Origin: CAVVGB01 sp963747715
GTDB lineage: Bacteria; Actinomycetota; Thermoleophilia; Gaiellales; Gaiellaceae
Assembly: GCA_963747715.1 (NCBI GenBank)
Contig: CAVVGB010000003.1
Location: 434,001 to 498,000 of the forward strand
Length of the DNA stretch: 64,000 nucleotides
Direction of reading: 5' to 3'
The notes beneath the pieces are model-generated. The model made no database searches. It saw nothing but the letters and a program-made list of their open reading frames with translations, and was not told where the DNA came from. Shown piece after piece: positions 1 to 8,344 of the stretch (positions are counted from its first letter, which is position 1; every line of letters begins with the position of its first letter). Made by a program: the position numbers and the translations under genes.

Positions 1-63
1 TTGCGCTACTGCATCAACTCGTGCGCGCTCGATCTCGACCGCCAGGACGTGAAGGACGGATGA
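1..63 (+). CDS. msrB: Peptide methionine-(R)-S-oxide reductase MsrB, C-terminal end only
   Basis: Only the last 20 codons are in the window. They read L-RYCINS-CALDLDRQDVKDG then TGA at 61-63. The RYCINS block is the conserved MsrB C-terminus, and its Cys is the catalytic residue that reduces methionine-R-sulfoxide. The stop overlaps the msrA ATG (ATGA, 60-63), so the two stereospecific reductases form one translationally coupled unit. The gene starts upstream of the window. Confidence 0.8.
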   Translation: MRYCINSCALDLDRQDVKDG

Positions 64-527
64 GCGAGACCGCCACATTCGGGGCGGGTTGCTTCTGGGG
101 CGTCGAGGTCGCGTTCCGCAACGTCCCCGGCGTCGTCGACACCGCCGTCGGCTACGAAGGCGGAACGCTTCCGAACCCGACCTACGAGGACGTCTGCAGC
201 AAGACGACCGGCCACGCCGAGGTCGTCCAGGTCGAGTTCGACCCCGACGAGGTCTCCTACGACGAGCTTCTGGACGTCTTCTGGGACGTGCACGACCCGA
301 CGCAGGTGAACCGCCAAGGGCCGGACGTCGGGTCGAACTACCGCTCAGCTATCTTCTTCCACTCGCCCGAGCAGCAGGAGCAGGCGCTCGAGTCGAAGGC
401 GCGCGTGCAGGCGCGTTTCGACCGGCCGATCGCCACAGAGATCACACCGGCATCAGACTTTTGGCGCGCCGAGGACTATCACCAGCAGTACCTCGTCAAG
501 CGCGGCGTCGCCTCCTGTCGCATCTAA
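60..527 (+). CDS. msrA: Peptide methionine-(S)-S-oxide reductase MsrA
   Basis: A protein of 155 aa that reduces methionine-S-sulfoxide in proteins using thioredoxin. The catalytic motif GCFWG is at residues 10-14 (Cys11), followed by the family's GYEGG segment near residue 31 and a possible resolving Cys153 three residues from the end. Start ATG 60 overlaps the msrB stop; upstream in-frame starts would lie inside msrB and are rejected. The length is slightly short but normal for single-domain MsrA. Cytoplasmic oxidative-damage repair together with MsrB. Confidence 0.95.
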   Translation: MSETATFGAGCFWGVEVAFRNVPGVVDTAVGYEGGTLPNPTYEDVCSKTTGHAEVVQVEFDPDEVSYDELLDVFWDVHDPTQVNRQGPDVGSNYRSAIFFHSPEQQEQALESKARVQARFDRPIATEITPASDFWRAEDYHQQYLVKRGVASCRI

Positions 528-572
528 TCTAGCCTCGTCCAAGGGCGTTTGCAGTGCGTCCGGGTAGCTGCC

Positions 573-578
573 TAGACT
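573..578 (+). promoter_or_regulatory. -10 box (TAGACT), near-leaderless promoter of the zinc-ribbon gene
   Basis: TAGACT ends 9 nt before the ATG at 588. No Shine-Dalgarno sequence fits between them. The same hexamer and 9-nt spacer precede the Pit gene (56003-56008). No clear -35 box is seen. Confidence 0.5.
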
Positions 579-587
579 GCCGCGGCG

Positions 588-803
588 ATGCCGATCTACG
601 AGTACGTGTGCATGACCTGCGAGAGCCACTTCGAGGAGCTCGTACGACTCGACGACGAGGGTCTGTCCTGTCCCGACTGCGGCTCGACGAAGCTGAACCG
701 GCTCTTCTCCGTGTTCGCGGCTCACGGCACCGCCGAGCAACCGAGCTTTGGCGGAGTGACCAGCGGCGGTTGCTGCGGCGGGAGCTGTGGCTGCGGATCC
801 TGA
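588..803 (+). CDS. FmdB-family zinc-ribbon protein
   Basis: A 71-aa protein beginning MPIYEYVC, the FmdB/CxxC regulatory-protein signature. Two zinc knuckles are visible, C8-x2-C11 and C28-x2-C31, followed by a short Gly/Cys-rich tail (GGCCGGSCGCGS). The family is widespread and is often annotated as a putative regulator; its biochemical role is not established. It overlaps the start of the downstream DNA glycosylase gene by 17 nt, so the two are co-transcribed. Confidence 0.85.
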   Translation: MPIYEYVCMTCESHFEELVRLDDEGLSCPDCGSTKLNRLFSVFAAHGTAEQPSFGGVTSGGCCGGSCGCGS

Positions 804-1464
804 AGCGCTGAGCCGCCGCGAGGCGCTCGCGGCCTACGCCACCGGGACCTCCGGGTGCACGAAGTGCCGGCTTGCCTCCGGGCGCACCCAGGTCGTCTTC
901 GGCGTCGGCGATCCGGGTGCCGACCTGATGTTCGTCGGCGAGGCTCCCGGCTTCCACGAAGACAAGCAGGGGTACCCCTTCGTCGGGCAGGCCGGCAAGC
1001 TGCTCGACCAGCTCCTGGCCGGCATCGGTCTGACCAGGGACGAGGTCTACATCGCCAACGTCCTCAAGTGCAGGCCGCCGGGCAACCGCGATCCGCAGCC
1101 GGACGAGATCGAAGCGTGCGAGCCGCACCTCTTCCGTCAGCTCGAGCTCATACGTCCAAGCGTCGTCGCGACGCTCGGCAACTTCGCGACGAAGCTCCTG
1201 AGCGGCAAGTCCTACGGGATCACTCGCGTGCACGGCCGCCCGCAGGAGACCACCCTCGGCGGTCGCCGCGTCACGCTCTACCCGCTCTACCACCCTGCGG
1301 CCGCGCTGTACACCCCAGCGATGCTGCGCACGCTCGAGGACGACTTCGCGCGTCTGCCGGGCCTGCTCGCCCCGGAGCAGGCGCCTGAAGCGAAGGTCAT
1401 CCAGTTCCCCGTGACGGTCGCGGTCGCAGCGGCCACGCCGCAGGAACAGCTCGGGCTCTTCTAG
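787..1464 (+). CDS. Uracil-DNA glycosylase, family 4 (4Fe-4S)
   Basis: A 225-aa enzyme that excises uracil from DNA in base-excision repair. The four Fe-S ligands are visible as Cys24-x2-Cys27, Cys95 (in LKCRPPG) and Cys111. The active-site motif GEAPG is at 51-55, and the conserved YHPAAAL motif with His169 lies in the C-terminal half. Start GTG 787 gives the normal family N-terminus and overlaps fmdB. The last ~25 residues are a non-conserved tail. Family 4 versus 5 cannot be separated with certainty, but the acidic GEAPGxxED motif favours family 4. Confidence 0.93.
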   Translation: MAADPEALSRREALAAYATGTSGCTKCRLASGRTQVVFGVGDPGADLMFVGEAPGFHEDKQGYPFVGQAGKLLDQLLAGIGLTRDEVYIANVLKCRPPGNRDPQPDEIEACEPHLFRQLELIRPSVVATLGNFATKLLSGKSYGITRVHGRPQETTLGGRRVTLYPLYHPAAALYTPAMLRTLEDDFARLPGLLAPEQAPEAKVIQFPVTVAVAAATPQEQLGLF

Positions 1465-1632
1465 GAGGGTTTGGCGGAATTCGCTCCGCCGAATGGGTGC
1501 GATGGGCGTCGTCGAGGCAACGGACGCAGGGAGCGTTCGTACTGATTTCAAGTACGGGCGCGACCGAGGACGCAGCCTGGCGGCGATCCAGCGCGGCCAG
1601 GCGGCATCAGCTGTGTTCCGTCAAGCCCTCCT
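1463..1632 (+). ncRNA. Candidate structured RNA, ~170 nt, unassigned family
   Basis: Between udg and tsaE an uninterrupted 17-bp helix (two G-U pairs) joins 1463-1479 to 1616-1632. Inside it further helices fit: 1482-1487 with 1530-1535, 1506-1510 with 1523-1527, 1538-1542 with 1552-1556, and 1575-1580 with 1597-1602. That is a closed multibranch fold. An alternative 6-bp hairpin 1473-1478/1485-1490 would compete with the closing helix. The DNA carries no convincing gene. It could be a cis-regulatory leader for tsaE or an independent small RNA. I do not recognise a known family, and I cannot assign the strand beyond the coding context. Confidence 0.5.
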
Positions 1633-1647
1633 AAAAGCCGGACCGCT

Positions 1648-2109
1648 GTGATCGAGCTTCGCTCCTCGTCCCCCGAGGAGACCGAGCGCATCGCGGCTGC
1701 CCTAGCCGGCGAGCTCGAGCTCGACGACGTCGTGACGGTTGCGGGTGACCTCGGTACCGGCAAGACGACCTTCGTCCGCGGCGCGTGCCGCGCACTCGGC
1801 GTGACGGTCCCGGTGACGAGCCCGACGTACACGATCGGCAACCGCTACGGCGGTCGCGTGCAGGTCTCGCATCTCGACCTGTACCGCTTCGCGTCGATGA
1901 GCGAGGCCGAGTGGGGTGACCTCGAGAGCTACTTCGAGGACGCCGTCGTGTTCGTCGAATGGCCCGAAGCGGGAATGCAATTCCTGCCGGCTCCGCGCGC
2001 CGAGATTCGTTTGCAGCACGCGGGGGAGACGCTTAGACTGATCGGGCTTTCGAGCGCCGAAAAATCCCTGGAAAAACGGGTCTTATCGCGTGTTGATCCT
2101 CGCCTTTGA
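1648..2109 (+). CDS. tsaE: tRNA threonylcarbamoyladenosine biosynthesis ATPase TsaE
   Basis: A 153-aa ATPase of the TsaBDE complex that makes t6A37 on ANN-decoding tRNAs. The Walker A motif GDLGTGKTT begins at residue 33, the SPTYTI switch-like segment is conserved, and HLDLYR plus VEWPE match the family's Walker B and downstream motifs. Start GTG 1648 gives a normal N-terminus. It overlaps tsaB by 20 nt, consistent with a t6A operon. Confidence 0.95.
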   Translation: MIELRSSSPEETERIAAALAGELELDDVVTVAGDLGTGKTTFVRGACRALGVTVPVTSPTYTIGNRYGGRVQVSHLDLYRFASMSEAEWGDLESYFEDAVVFVEWPEAGMQFLPAPRAEIRLQHAGETLRLIGLSSAEKSLEKRVLSRVDPRL

Positions 2110-2689
2110 CACCGCGACCGACGTCGCCACCATCGCCCTGGTCCGTGACGGGCACGTGCTCGGGGAGCGTGCGTCGCGCGCGGTGAAGATCCTCGGTGAC
2201 GCCGACGCGCTCGTCGGAGAGGCGAACGCGGCCCCGGGCGACGTCGGCGGCATCGCTGTCGGAACCGGTCCCGGCAGCTACACCGGTCTCCGCATGGGGC
2301 TCGTCACCGCGCGCGCGCTGTCGCTCTCGCTCGGAGCACCGGTTGCCGGCGTCTCGACGCTCGACGCTCTCGCGGCGGGAAAGACGGGGGCGCTTCCGGT
2401 CATCGACGCGCGGCGCGGAGAAGTCTTCACGCTCGTCAACGGGGCGCCCGAGTGCCTGAAGCCCGACGAGTTGTCGGTCGAAGCCGGTCGCCAGCACGTC
2501 GGCGACGGTGCCGTCCTCTACCGCGGGGTGATCGAGGGCCGCGGCGGCGTCGTCCCTCTCGACGACGACCCCGTTCACGTTCCGTGGGCGCGCCACCACG
2601 CCGCGCTCGCGCGCGAGTTCGGTCCCGCCGAGCTCGCCGAGCCCGTCTACCTGCGTGCGCCGGACGCGGAGCGTGCGCTGCGCCAATGA
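2090..2689 (+). CDS. tsaB: tRNA threonylcarbamoyladenosine biosynthesis protein TsaB
   Basis: A 199-aa ASKHA-fold partner of TsaD. It shows LAFDTAT at the N-terminus and GTGPGSYTGLRMG at 58-70, both diagnostic. It scaffolds TsaD and TsaE in the threonylcarbamoyl-transfer complex. Start GTG 2090 overlaps tsaE. Its stop overlaps the rimI start codon (ATGA at 2686-2689), indicating translational coupling. Confidence 0.94.
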   Translation: MLILAFDTATDVATIALVRDGHVLGERASRAVKILGDADALVGEANAAPGDVGGIAVGTGPGSYTGLRMGLVTARALSLSLGAPVAGVSTLDALAAGKTGALPVIDARRGEVFTLVNGAPECLKPDELSVEAGRQHVGDGAVLYRGVIEGRGGVVPLDDDPVHVPWARHHAALAREFGPAELAEPVYLRAPDAERALRQ

Positions 2690-3159
2690 TCGACTTGCGG
2701 CGTCTCACTCTGCACGACCTCAACGAGATCGACGCCATCGAGCGCGCCGTCTACCCGACGCCCTGGTCGCGCTCGATGTTCGCCGGCGAGCTGGCCAAGC
2801 CGTCGTCGCTCTGTCTCGGTGCATTCGATCCCGATCGCGACGACGCTCTCGTCGGCTACCTGATCGTCTCACGCTACGTGGACGCGTGGCACATCATGAA
2901 CCTCGCTGTCCACCCCGCCTATCGGCGGCAGCGCGTGGCAAGCGGGCTGCTCGACGAACTCTTCGAATCGACGGCGGGCGACTCTCGCCGCGGCTACACG
3001 CTCGAGGTGAGGGTCTCGAACACGAGCGCGATTGCGCTCTACGAGCGCTTCGGCTTCGAGGCGAACGGCGTCCGCCGCGGTTACTACACGGACAATCGGG
3101 AAGACGCTCTCATCATGTGGAAGGACCCCGTGCGGCAAGCGGTCGCCGGAGAACGCTGA
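2686..3159 (+). CDS. rimI: Ribosomal-protein-alanine N-acetyltransferase RimI
   Basis: A 157-aa GNAT enzyme, predicted to acetylate the N-terminal Ala of ribosomal protein S18. Visible landmarks are the AVYPTPWS segment near residue 20, the acetyl-CoA site beginning at VHPAYRRQRVASGLL, and the C-terminal NTSAIALYERFGF motif typical of RimI. Start ATG 2686 sits on the tsaB stop. RimI between tsaB and tsaD is a common arrangement. Exact substrate is inferred from the family. Confidence 0.92.
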   Translation: MIDLRRLTLHDLNEIDAIERAVYPTPWSRSMFAGELAKPSSLCLGAFDPDRDDALVGYLIVSRYVDAWHIMNLAVHPAYRRQRVASGLLDELFESTAGDSRRGYTLEVRVSNTSAIALYERFGFEANGVRRGYYTDNREDALIMWKDPVRQAVAGER

Positions 3160-3160
3160 G

Positions 3161-4126
3161 GTGATTCTCGGGGTCGAGACGTCGTGTGACGAGACGGCGG
3201 CGGCGCTCGTCACGTCCGACGGCCACATCAAGTCGAACGTCGTCGCCTCGCAGGCCGCTCTGCACGCGCGCTACGGAGGTGTCGTGCCCGAGGTCGCCTC
3301 GCGCAGGCACCTCGAGCTCGTCGCGCCCGTCGTCCGCGAGGCGCTCGAGCGCGCCGGCGCAACGCTCGCCGACGTCGAGGCCGTCGCCGTCACACGGGGG
3401 CCCGGGCTGGTCGGCGCGCTGCTCGTCGGCCTCTCCGCTGCCAAGGCGCTCGCCTGGTCGCGCCGGCTCCCGCTCATTCCGGTCGACCACCTGCACGGCC
3501 ACGTCGCTTCGCTCTACCTCCGGCCCGATCCAGTCGACCCTCCGTTCGTCTGCCTGCTCGCCACCGGTGGCCACACGCTCCTGCTCGAGGTTCGACACCG
3601 CTCCGGCTACCGCGTCCTCGGAACGACGCTCGACGACGCGGCGGGCGAGGCGTTCGACAAGGGCGCTCGTCTCCTGGGCCTCGGCTACCCCGGAGGTGCT
3701 GCGATCGACCGCCTCGCGCGGGAAGGAAACCCGGAGGCGTACGACTTCCCCGTCGCCAAGGTCCCCGGCCTCGATTTCTCCTTCTCCGGTCTCAAGACGG
3801 CGCTTCTGTACGTCGTCAGGGACCTGGAGCCGGACGAGCTCGAGCGGCGCCGGGCCGACCTCGCTGCCAGCTATCAGCGCGCCATCGTCCGGGCGCTCGT
3901 CTCCCGCACTCTGGAGGCCTCCGAGCGGCTCGGCCTCGACCGCCTGGCCGTGGTCGGGGGCGTGGCGGCGAACAGCGAGCTCAGGGCCTCCCTGCCGGCG
4001 GCAGCCCTTGCGCCCCTCGAGCTTTGTACCGATAACGCAGCCATGATCGCCTCTGCGGCGCGCTTTGCGCAGCCAATCCGTTATCCGCAGTATCTTGCTC
4101 TCGATGCATATGCCTCGGCGGCCTAG
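3161..4126 (+). CDS. tsaD: tRNA N6-adenosine threonylcarbamoyltransferase TsaD
   Basis: A 321-aa catalytic subunit that transfers the threonylcarbamoyl group to A37 of tRNA. It begins VILGVETSCDETAAAL, the exact family N-terminus, so GTG 3161 is chosen over a longer frame that would run back into rimI. The metal site HLHGH is at residues 110-114. GGHTLLLEV, the DDAAGEAFDKGARLLGLGYPGG region and VVGGVAANSELR are all intact. Spacing to rimI is 1 nt. Its end overlaps the start of the subtilisin gene. Confidence 0.95.
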   Translation: MILGVETSCDETAAALVTSDGHIKSNVVASQAALHARYGGVVPEVASRRHLELVAPVVREALERAGATLADVEAVAVTRGPGLVGALLVGLSAAKALAWSRRLPLIPVDHLHGHVASLYLRPDPVDPPFVCLLATGGHTLLLEVRHRSGYRVLGTTLDDAAGEAFDKGARLLGLGYPGGAAIDRLAREGNPEAYDFPVAKVPGLDFSFSGLKTALLYVVRDLEPDELERRRADLAASYQRAIVRALVSRTLEASERLGLDRLAVVGGVAANSELRASLPAAALAPLELCTDNAAMIASAARFAQPIRYPQYLALDAYASAA

Positions 4127-6737
4127 GCTGGCGTGGACACCCGCGCTCGCGACCGTCGCGGCCCTGACGACTGCCCTTGCGCTCGTCGGCCCGGTCCAGG
4201 GGGCCGCAGAGTCGGTGGTCCGGGCCGCGGCGCGCGCCTGGCAATCCGTCTTCGGCGACCGGCCGGCGCCGGCGTTCGAGCAGCGCATGCTCGTCGTCCT
4301 GGCGGCGCCGTCACTGGCCGATCGCGTCAGCGCGGCTGAGGGGAAGGCGAGCGCCGAGGACCAGCGGCAGTGGACGGCGGATGCCGAGGCCCAGCAGGAA
4401 GCGATCCTCGCCGGCCTCGCGAGCCGCGGCATCAGGCTCGAGCGCGATCACGTCTTCACGCGCACCATGAACGGTTTCTCTGCGCTCCTCGATCCCCGTG
4501 CGGTCGCCGAGCTCGAGCGCACGCCGGGCGTGGCGGGCATCTATCCGGTGCGAGCCGTGTATCCGGCCGCCATCGGCGCCGAGACGCTCGCCCGTCCCGA
4601 GTTCGGGCCCGGGGCCGGCCGCCGCGCCGAGGTGTCGCTGCCGGGATTCGACGGGAGCGGCGTAACGATCGCGCTGCTCGATACTGGCGTCGACCGCAGC
4701 CACCCGTATGTGCAGGGACGTGTCCTTCGTGGCTGGGACGTCGTCGACGGCGATCGGCGCGCGAACGCAGAGACTCATCCGAACGACCCGCGGCGCGTCG
4801 AAACTCACGGGACGCGCATGGCGGGGCTCGTGATCGGCACCGGCGGAGCGGCCGGCCTGACCGGCGTTGCGCCCGCCGCCCGCATCCTTCCGATCCGCGT
4901 GCTCGGCTGGCAGCCGACGCGGGACGGCGCCCATGCAGTCCTCGGTCGCGGCGACCAGCTCATCGCCGGGCTCGAGCGCGCTGTCGACCCGGACGGGGAC
5001 GGAGACGTGGAGGACGCTGCCGACGTCGCGCTCGCGGCCGTGGTCGAGCCCTACGCTGCCTTCCAGGACAGCCCTGAGTCGCGCGCGGTCGCCGGAGCCT
5101 CGGCGCTCGGAACCCTCGTCGTGGCGCCTGCCGGGAACGACGGGCGAGCGGGAATCGGTTTCGGGGGCGTGGCCGCCCCTGCCGCCGCCCCTGCCGCGCT
5201 CGCCGTCGGCGCGCTCGACACGCGCCGCGACGTCCTCGAGTCCGACGTCCGTCTCGAGGTGGGGGACGACACCGAGTTTGAGGAGACGACGCGCGTCCTC
5301 AGCGCCGTCGGCCCGACGGCGGACGGAGCCGTCGCCGTGCAGGCCCTGCACGGGCCGAACCTGGCCCATCCGAACCGGCCGGCCGGCGCACCCTCGGCCG
5401 GAGCCGTCCTCGCTGAGTTCTTCGATCCGAACGGCGTCAGCCTCGTCGCCGGGCGTGCAGCGCTCGTCCCCGCCGGCGGCGGGGCCATGGAGGCGAAGGC
5501 CCGGAACGCGGCTGCGGCCGGAGCGACCACGCTCCTCGTGTACGGCGCGGATGCACCCGCGGGCGCACTCGACCTCGACGAGGGCGCACCGCTTCCCGTA
5601 CTCGCGCTCCCGCGTGACGCAGGCGAGGCCGCCGTCGAGGCGCTGGGCGCGGGACAGTCCGTGACCGTCTTCCTCGGCAAGGCCCGGCCCGCACCGAACC
5701 CAGCCTTCATGGACGTGTCGGCGTTCTCGTCCGGCGGTCTCGCGTTCGACGGCGCGCCGAAGCCGGACGTCGTCGCGCCGGGCATCGGCCTCGCCACCGC
5801 CGACGCCGGCCTCAACCCGGACGGTTCGCCGCGTTATGCGACCGCGACCGGAACGAGCGCCGCCGCGGCCGTCACGGCTGGCGCCGCTGCGCTCCTCGTC
5901 CAGGCCCGTCCCGGTCTCAGCGCATCGGAGCTCAAGAGCCTGCTCGTCGGAAGCGCAACGAGAGTGTTGCGTGGCGAAGAGATGCCCGCCCCGGTGACCA
6001 CGCAGGGAGCGGGTCTCGTCGACCTTGCCCCGGCGGCCGCTTCGGAGCTCGTCGTCGAGCCGGCCTCGCTCGCATTCGGACGCGCCGACGGGCCCGGATG
6101 GAGCTCGACGCGCACCGTGAAGCTGAAGAACCTCTCGAGTCGCGCGCTCGACGTCGGATTCGGCTTTGCACCCGATCAGCCGGGTGAGCCGCCTGTCTCC
6201 TTCTCCGCCCAGCCGGCGCACGTCAGCCTCGAGCCGGGCGAGTCGACGCGCGTCGAGCTGACCGTGACCGCGACAGAGGACCTCGCCGCCGGCGAAAGCG
6301 GTGCGCTCGTCGCGGCGGCCGAAGGCGCGCGCGCCGTTCGTGTGCCGTGGGCGGTCGGCCAACGTCCCGACGGAAGCGGTGGTCTTCTCGGCCAGGTGAA
6401 GCTCTCGCACTGGGAGTTCGAGCCGTCCCGAAGCGCCCCGGCGGTGCTCGCGTTCCGTGCGGGACGCATCGTCTCGGGTCCGGGCGGCGAGACGATCGAG
6501 CCGGTCAGCGTCCTCGACGTCGAGCTGTGGACCGACGAAGGGAAGCGTTTGGGCGTCCTGGCGCGGCTGCGGAACCTGCTCCCCGGCCGCTACGCCTTCG
6601 GGCTGACCGGCCGCGATGCGACGGGACGTGTGCTCGATCCAGGGGTCTACGTGCTGAGGCTGCGTGCGCAGCCGGTGGACGGCGGCGACGGACAGGCTCC
6701 GTCGACCGCGGAAGCCGTCTTCCGAATCCTCCGTTAG
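4104..6737 (+). CDS. Secreted subtilisin-like serine protease (S8) with long C-terminal region
   Basis: A protein of about 877 aa with a signal peptide (LAWTPALATVAALTTALAL, cleavage near VQGA), a propeptide to about residue 150, then the S8 catalytic triad: Asp193 in LLDTGVD, His235 in THGT and Ser585 in TGTSAAAA, with the oxyanion Asn in APAGNDG. About 200 residues between His and Ser look like a PA-type insertion. The rest is beta-rich (Fn3-like). The H motif reads THGTRMAG rather than THGTHVAG. ATG 4104 or 4110 are both plausible starts. It overlaps tsaD, so promoter location is uncertain. Predicted secreted or cell-surface. Confidence 0.88.
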   Translation: MHMPRRPRLAWTPALATVAALTTALALVGPVQGAAESVVRAAARAWQSVFGDRPAPAFEQRMLVVLAAPSLADRVSAAEGKASAEDQRQWTADAEAQQEAILAGLASRGIRLERDHVFTRTMNGFSALLDPRAVAELERTPGVAGIYPVRAVYPAAIGAETLARPEFGPGAGRRAEVSLPGFDGSGVTIALLDTGVDRSHPYVQGRVLRGWDVVDGDRRANAETHPNDPRRVETHGTRMAGLVIGTGGAAGLTGVAPAARILPIRVLGWQPTRDGAHAVLGRGDQLIAGLERAVDPDGDGDVEDAADVALAAVVEPYAAFQDSPESRAVAGASALGTLVVAPAGNDGRAGIGFGGVAAPAAAPAALAVGALDTRRDVLESDVRLEVGDDTEFEETTRVLSAVGPTADGAVAVQALHGPNLAHPNRPAGAPSAGAVLAEFFDPNGVSLVAGRAALVPAGGGAMEAKARNAAAAGATTLLVYGADAPAGALDLDEGAPLPVLALPRDAGEAAVEALGAGQSVTVFLGKARPAPNPAFMDVSAFSSGGLAFDGAPKPDVVAPGIGLATADAGLNPDGSPRYATATGTSAAAAVTAGAAALLVQARPGLSASELKSLLVGSATRVLRGEEMPAPVTTQGAGLVDLAPAAASELVVEPASLAFGRADGPGWSSTRTVKLKNLSSRALDVGFGFAPDQPGEPPVSFSAQPAHVSLEPGESTRVELTVTATEDLAAGESGALVAAAEGARAVRVPWAVGQRPDGSGGLLGQVKLSHWEFEPSRSAPAVLAFRAGRIVSGPGGETIEPVSVLDVELWTDEGKRLGVLARLRNLLPGRYAFGLTGRDATGRVLDPGVYVLRLRAQPVDGGDGQAPSTAEAVFRILR

Positions 6738-6759
6738 CGGTAGCAGAAGGGAGCCCCCT

Positions 6760-8034
6760 GTGACGACGGTCGAAGCCCCTCCCTCACATCTCAAAGAGGA
6801 CCCGTGGCGCATGGCGCGCGCGCAGCTTCGGCGCGCCGCCGAGATCTGCGACATCAGCGAGAACATGTTGAACGTCCTGCTCGAGTGCAAGAAGGCGCTC
6901 GTCGTCTCCATCCCCACACGCATGGACGATGGGAACGTCCAGGTGTTCGAGGGCTTCCGCGTCGTGCACAACGTCGCGCGCGGTCCTGCGAAAGGCGGGA
7001 TTCGCTACCACCTCGACGTCACGCTCGAGGAGACCAAGGCGCTCTCCATGTGGATGACCTGGAAGTGCGCCCTCATGGGCCTTCCCTTCGGCGGCGCCAA
7101 GGGCGGCGTCATTTGTGATCCCAAGTCGATGTCGGAGGCAGAGATCGAGCGCATGACCCGCCGCTACACGACCGAGATCATCACGCAGATCGGGCCCGAG
7201 TCCGACATCCCCGCCCCGGACGTGGGGACGAGCGGCCGCGAGATGGCGTGGATCTTCGACACCTACTCCATGAACAGGGGCTACTCGGTGCTCGGCGTCG
7301 TCACGGGCAAGCCGCTTGCGATCGGTGGCTCACTCGGCCGCATCGAGGCGACGGCGCGAGGCAGCGCCTACTGCATCCGCGAGGCGCTGCGCAAGCGCAA
7401 CGACCGCGTGCAGGGAAAACGCGTCGCCATTCAGGGATTCGGGAACGTCGGGAGCAACCTCGCACTGATCCTCGCCGCCGACGGCGCCACGATCGTCGGT
7501 CTCTCCGACTCGCGCGGCGGCATTTCCAACGCCGACGGGATCGACGTGGACGCTGCCATCGCGCACAAGCGTGAGCACGGGACGCTCGCGGGCGCACCGG
7601 GGGCCGAAGAGATCACGAACGAGGAGCTGCTCTTGCTGGACTGCGACATTCTCGCTCCTTGTGCGCTCGAGCAGGTCATCACCGCCGACAATGCGGACAA
7701 GGTGAAGGCGTCGATCGTCTGCGAGGGCGCCAACGGGCCGGTGACGCCGGAAGCCGACCAGATCCTCGAAGACCGCGACATTCTCGTTCTGCCTGACGTG
7801 CTCGCCAACGCGGGCGGCGTCGTCGTCTCCTACTTCGAGTGGGTGCAGGGCCTCCAGGAGTACTTCTGGAAGGAAGCCGAGGTCAACGCGAAGCTGAACG
7901 ACATCGTCACGCGCGCCTTCGCCGAGACGTGGCGCTGGCACGAGGACCGCTCGCTGCCGCTGCGGCAGGCGGCGTACGCAATCGCAGTCGGGCGCGTGGC
8001 CGAAGCCACCACGACGCGCGGTCTCTATCCGTAG
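6760..8034 (+). CDS. gdhA: Glutamate dehydrogenase (Glu/Leu/Phe/Val family)
   Basis: A 424-aa enzyme that interconverts glutamate with 2-oxoglutarate and ammonia. GPAKGGIRYH (substrate-binding Lys), the KCALMGLPFGGAKGG active-site block, APDVGT, and the Rossmann nucleotide fingerprint QGFGNVGSN are all present. Start GTG 6760 follows an AAGGGAG ribosome-binding site; the longer frame would enter the protease gene. Length is typical of the catabolic hexameric class. The Rex gene downstream suggests a link to NADH balance, which is inference. Confidence 0.94.
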   Translation: MTTVEAPPSHLKEDPWRMARAQLRRAAEICDISENMLNVLLECKKALVVSIPTRMDDGNVQVFEGFRVVHNVARGPAKGGIRYHLDVTLEETKALSMWMTWKCALMGLPFGGAKGGVICDPKSMSEAEIERMTRRYTTEIITQIGPESDIPAPDVGTSGREMAWIFDTYSMNRGYSVLGVVTGKPLAIGGSLGRIEATARGSAYCIREALRKRNDRVQGKRVAIQGFGNVGSNLALILAADGATIVGLSDSRGGISNADGIDVDAAIAHKREHGTLAGAPGAEEITNEELLLLDCDILAPCALEQVITADNADKVKASIVCEGANGPVTPEADQILEDRDILVLPDVLANAGGVVVSYFEWVQGLQEYFWKEAEVNAKLNDIVTRAFAETWRWHEDRSLPLRQAAYAIAVGRVAEATTTRGLYP

Positions 8035-8035
8035 C

Positions 8036-8264
8036 GTCACGCTTTATTCGGCCGCGGGCTGCCACCTGTGCGAGAGCGCGCGGCGCGTGCTCGAGCGGGT
8101 GCGCACGGATACTCCGTTCGAGCTCGACGAGATCGACATCACAGGCGACGCCGACCTCGAGCGGCGCTACCGCGAGCGTCTTCCCGTCGTCGTGATCGAC
8201 GGTGAAGAGGTCGTTCACGTACTTCGTGTATCCCGACGCCCTGCGTCGTCGCCTGATCGGCTAG
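8036..8264 (+). CDS. Glutaredoxin-like protein, frameshifted and without a normal start codon
   Basis: The frame from about 8036 reads VTLYSAAGCHLCESA, a thioredoxin-fold redox site C-x2-C (GCHLC), then LPVVVIDGEEV. Near 8213 one extra base shifts the frame, and the expected family C-terminus FTYFVYPDALRRRLIG continues in the next frame to a TAG at 8262-8264. No ATG, GTG or TTG precedes the conserved start, which lies directly after the gdhA stop, so another error or an unusual initiation codon is likely. A small glutaredoxin in front of rex is a common actinobacterial arrangement. Confidence 0.65.
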
Positions 8265-8344
8265 GTCGCCTACAAAGCCTTTACAGGACGCGTTCTGTTC
8301 TCTCGCCGGGCGCGGTTGGGCAGTGGCTATGCTCAGACGCGAGC

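Noticed and set aside
4311..6971. Very long open frames on the strand opposite known genes, e.g. 886 codons antisense to the first subtilisin, and similar ones at 15981-18215, 46895-49645 and 29073-31106
   Set aside because: They mirror the codon structure of the real gene, are rich in Arg/Gly/Asp/Val, and show no motifs. High-GC genomes lack stops in such frames.
8265..8344. Rex operator upstream of rex
   Set aside because: No TGTGAA-like inverted repeat is present in the 80 nt upstream, so autoregulation is not supported.
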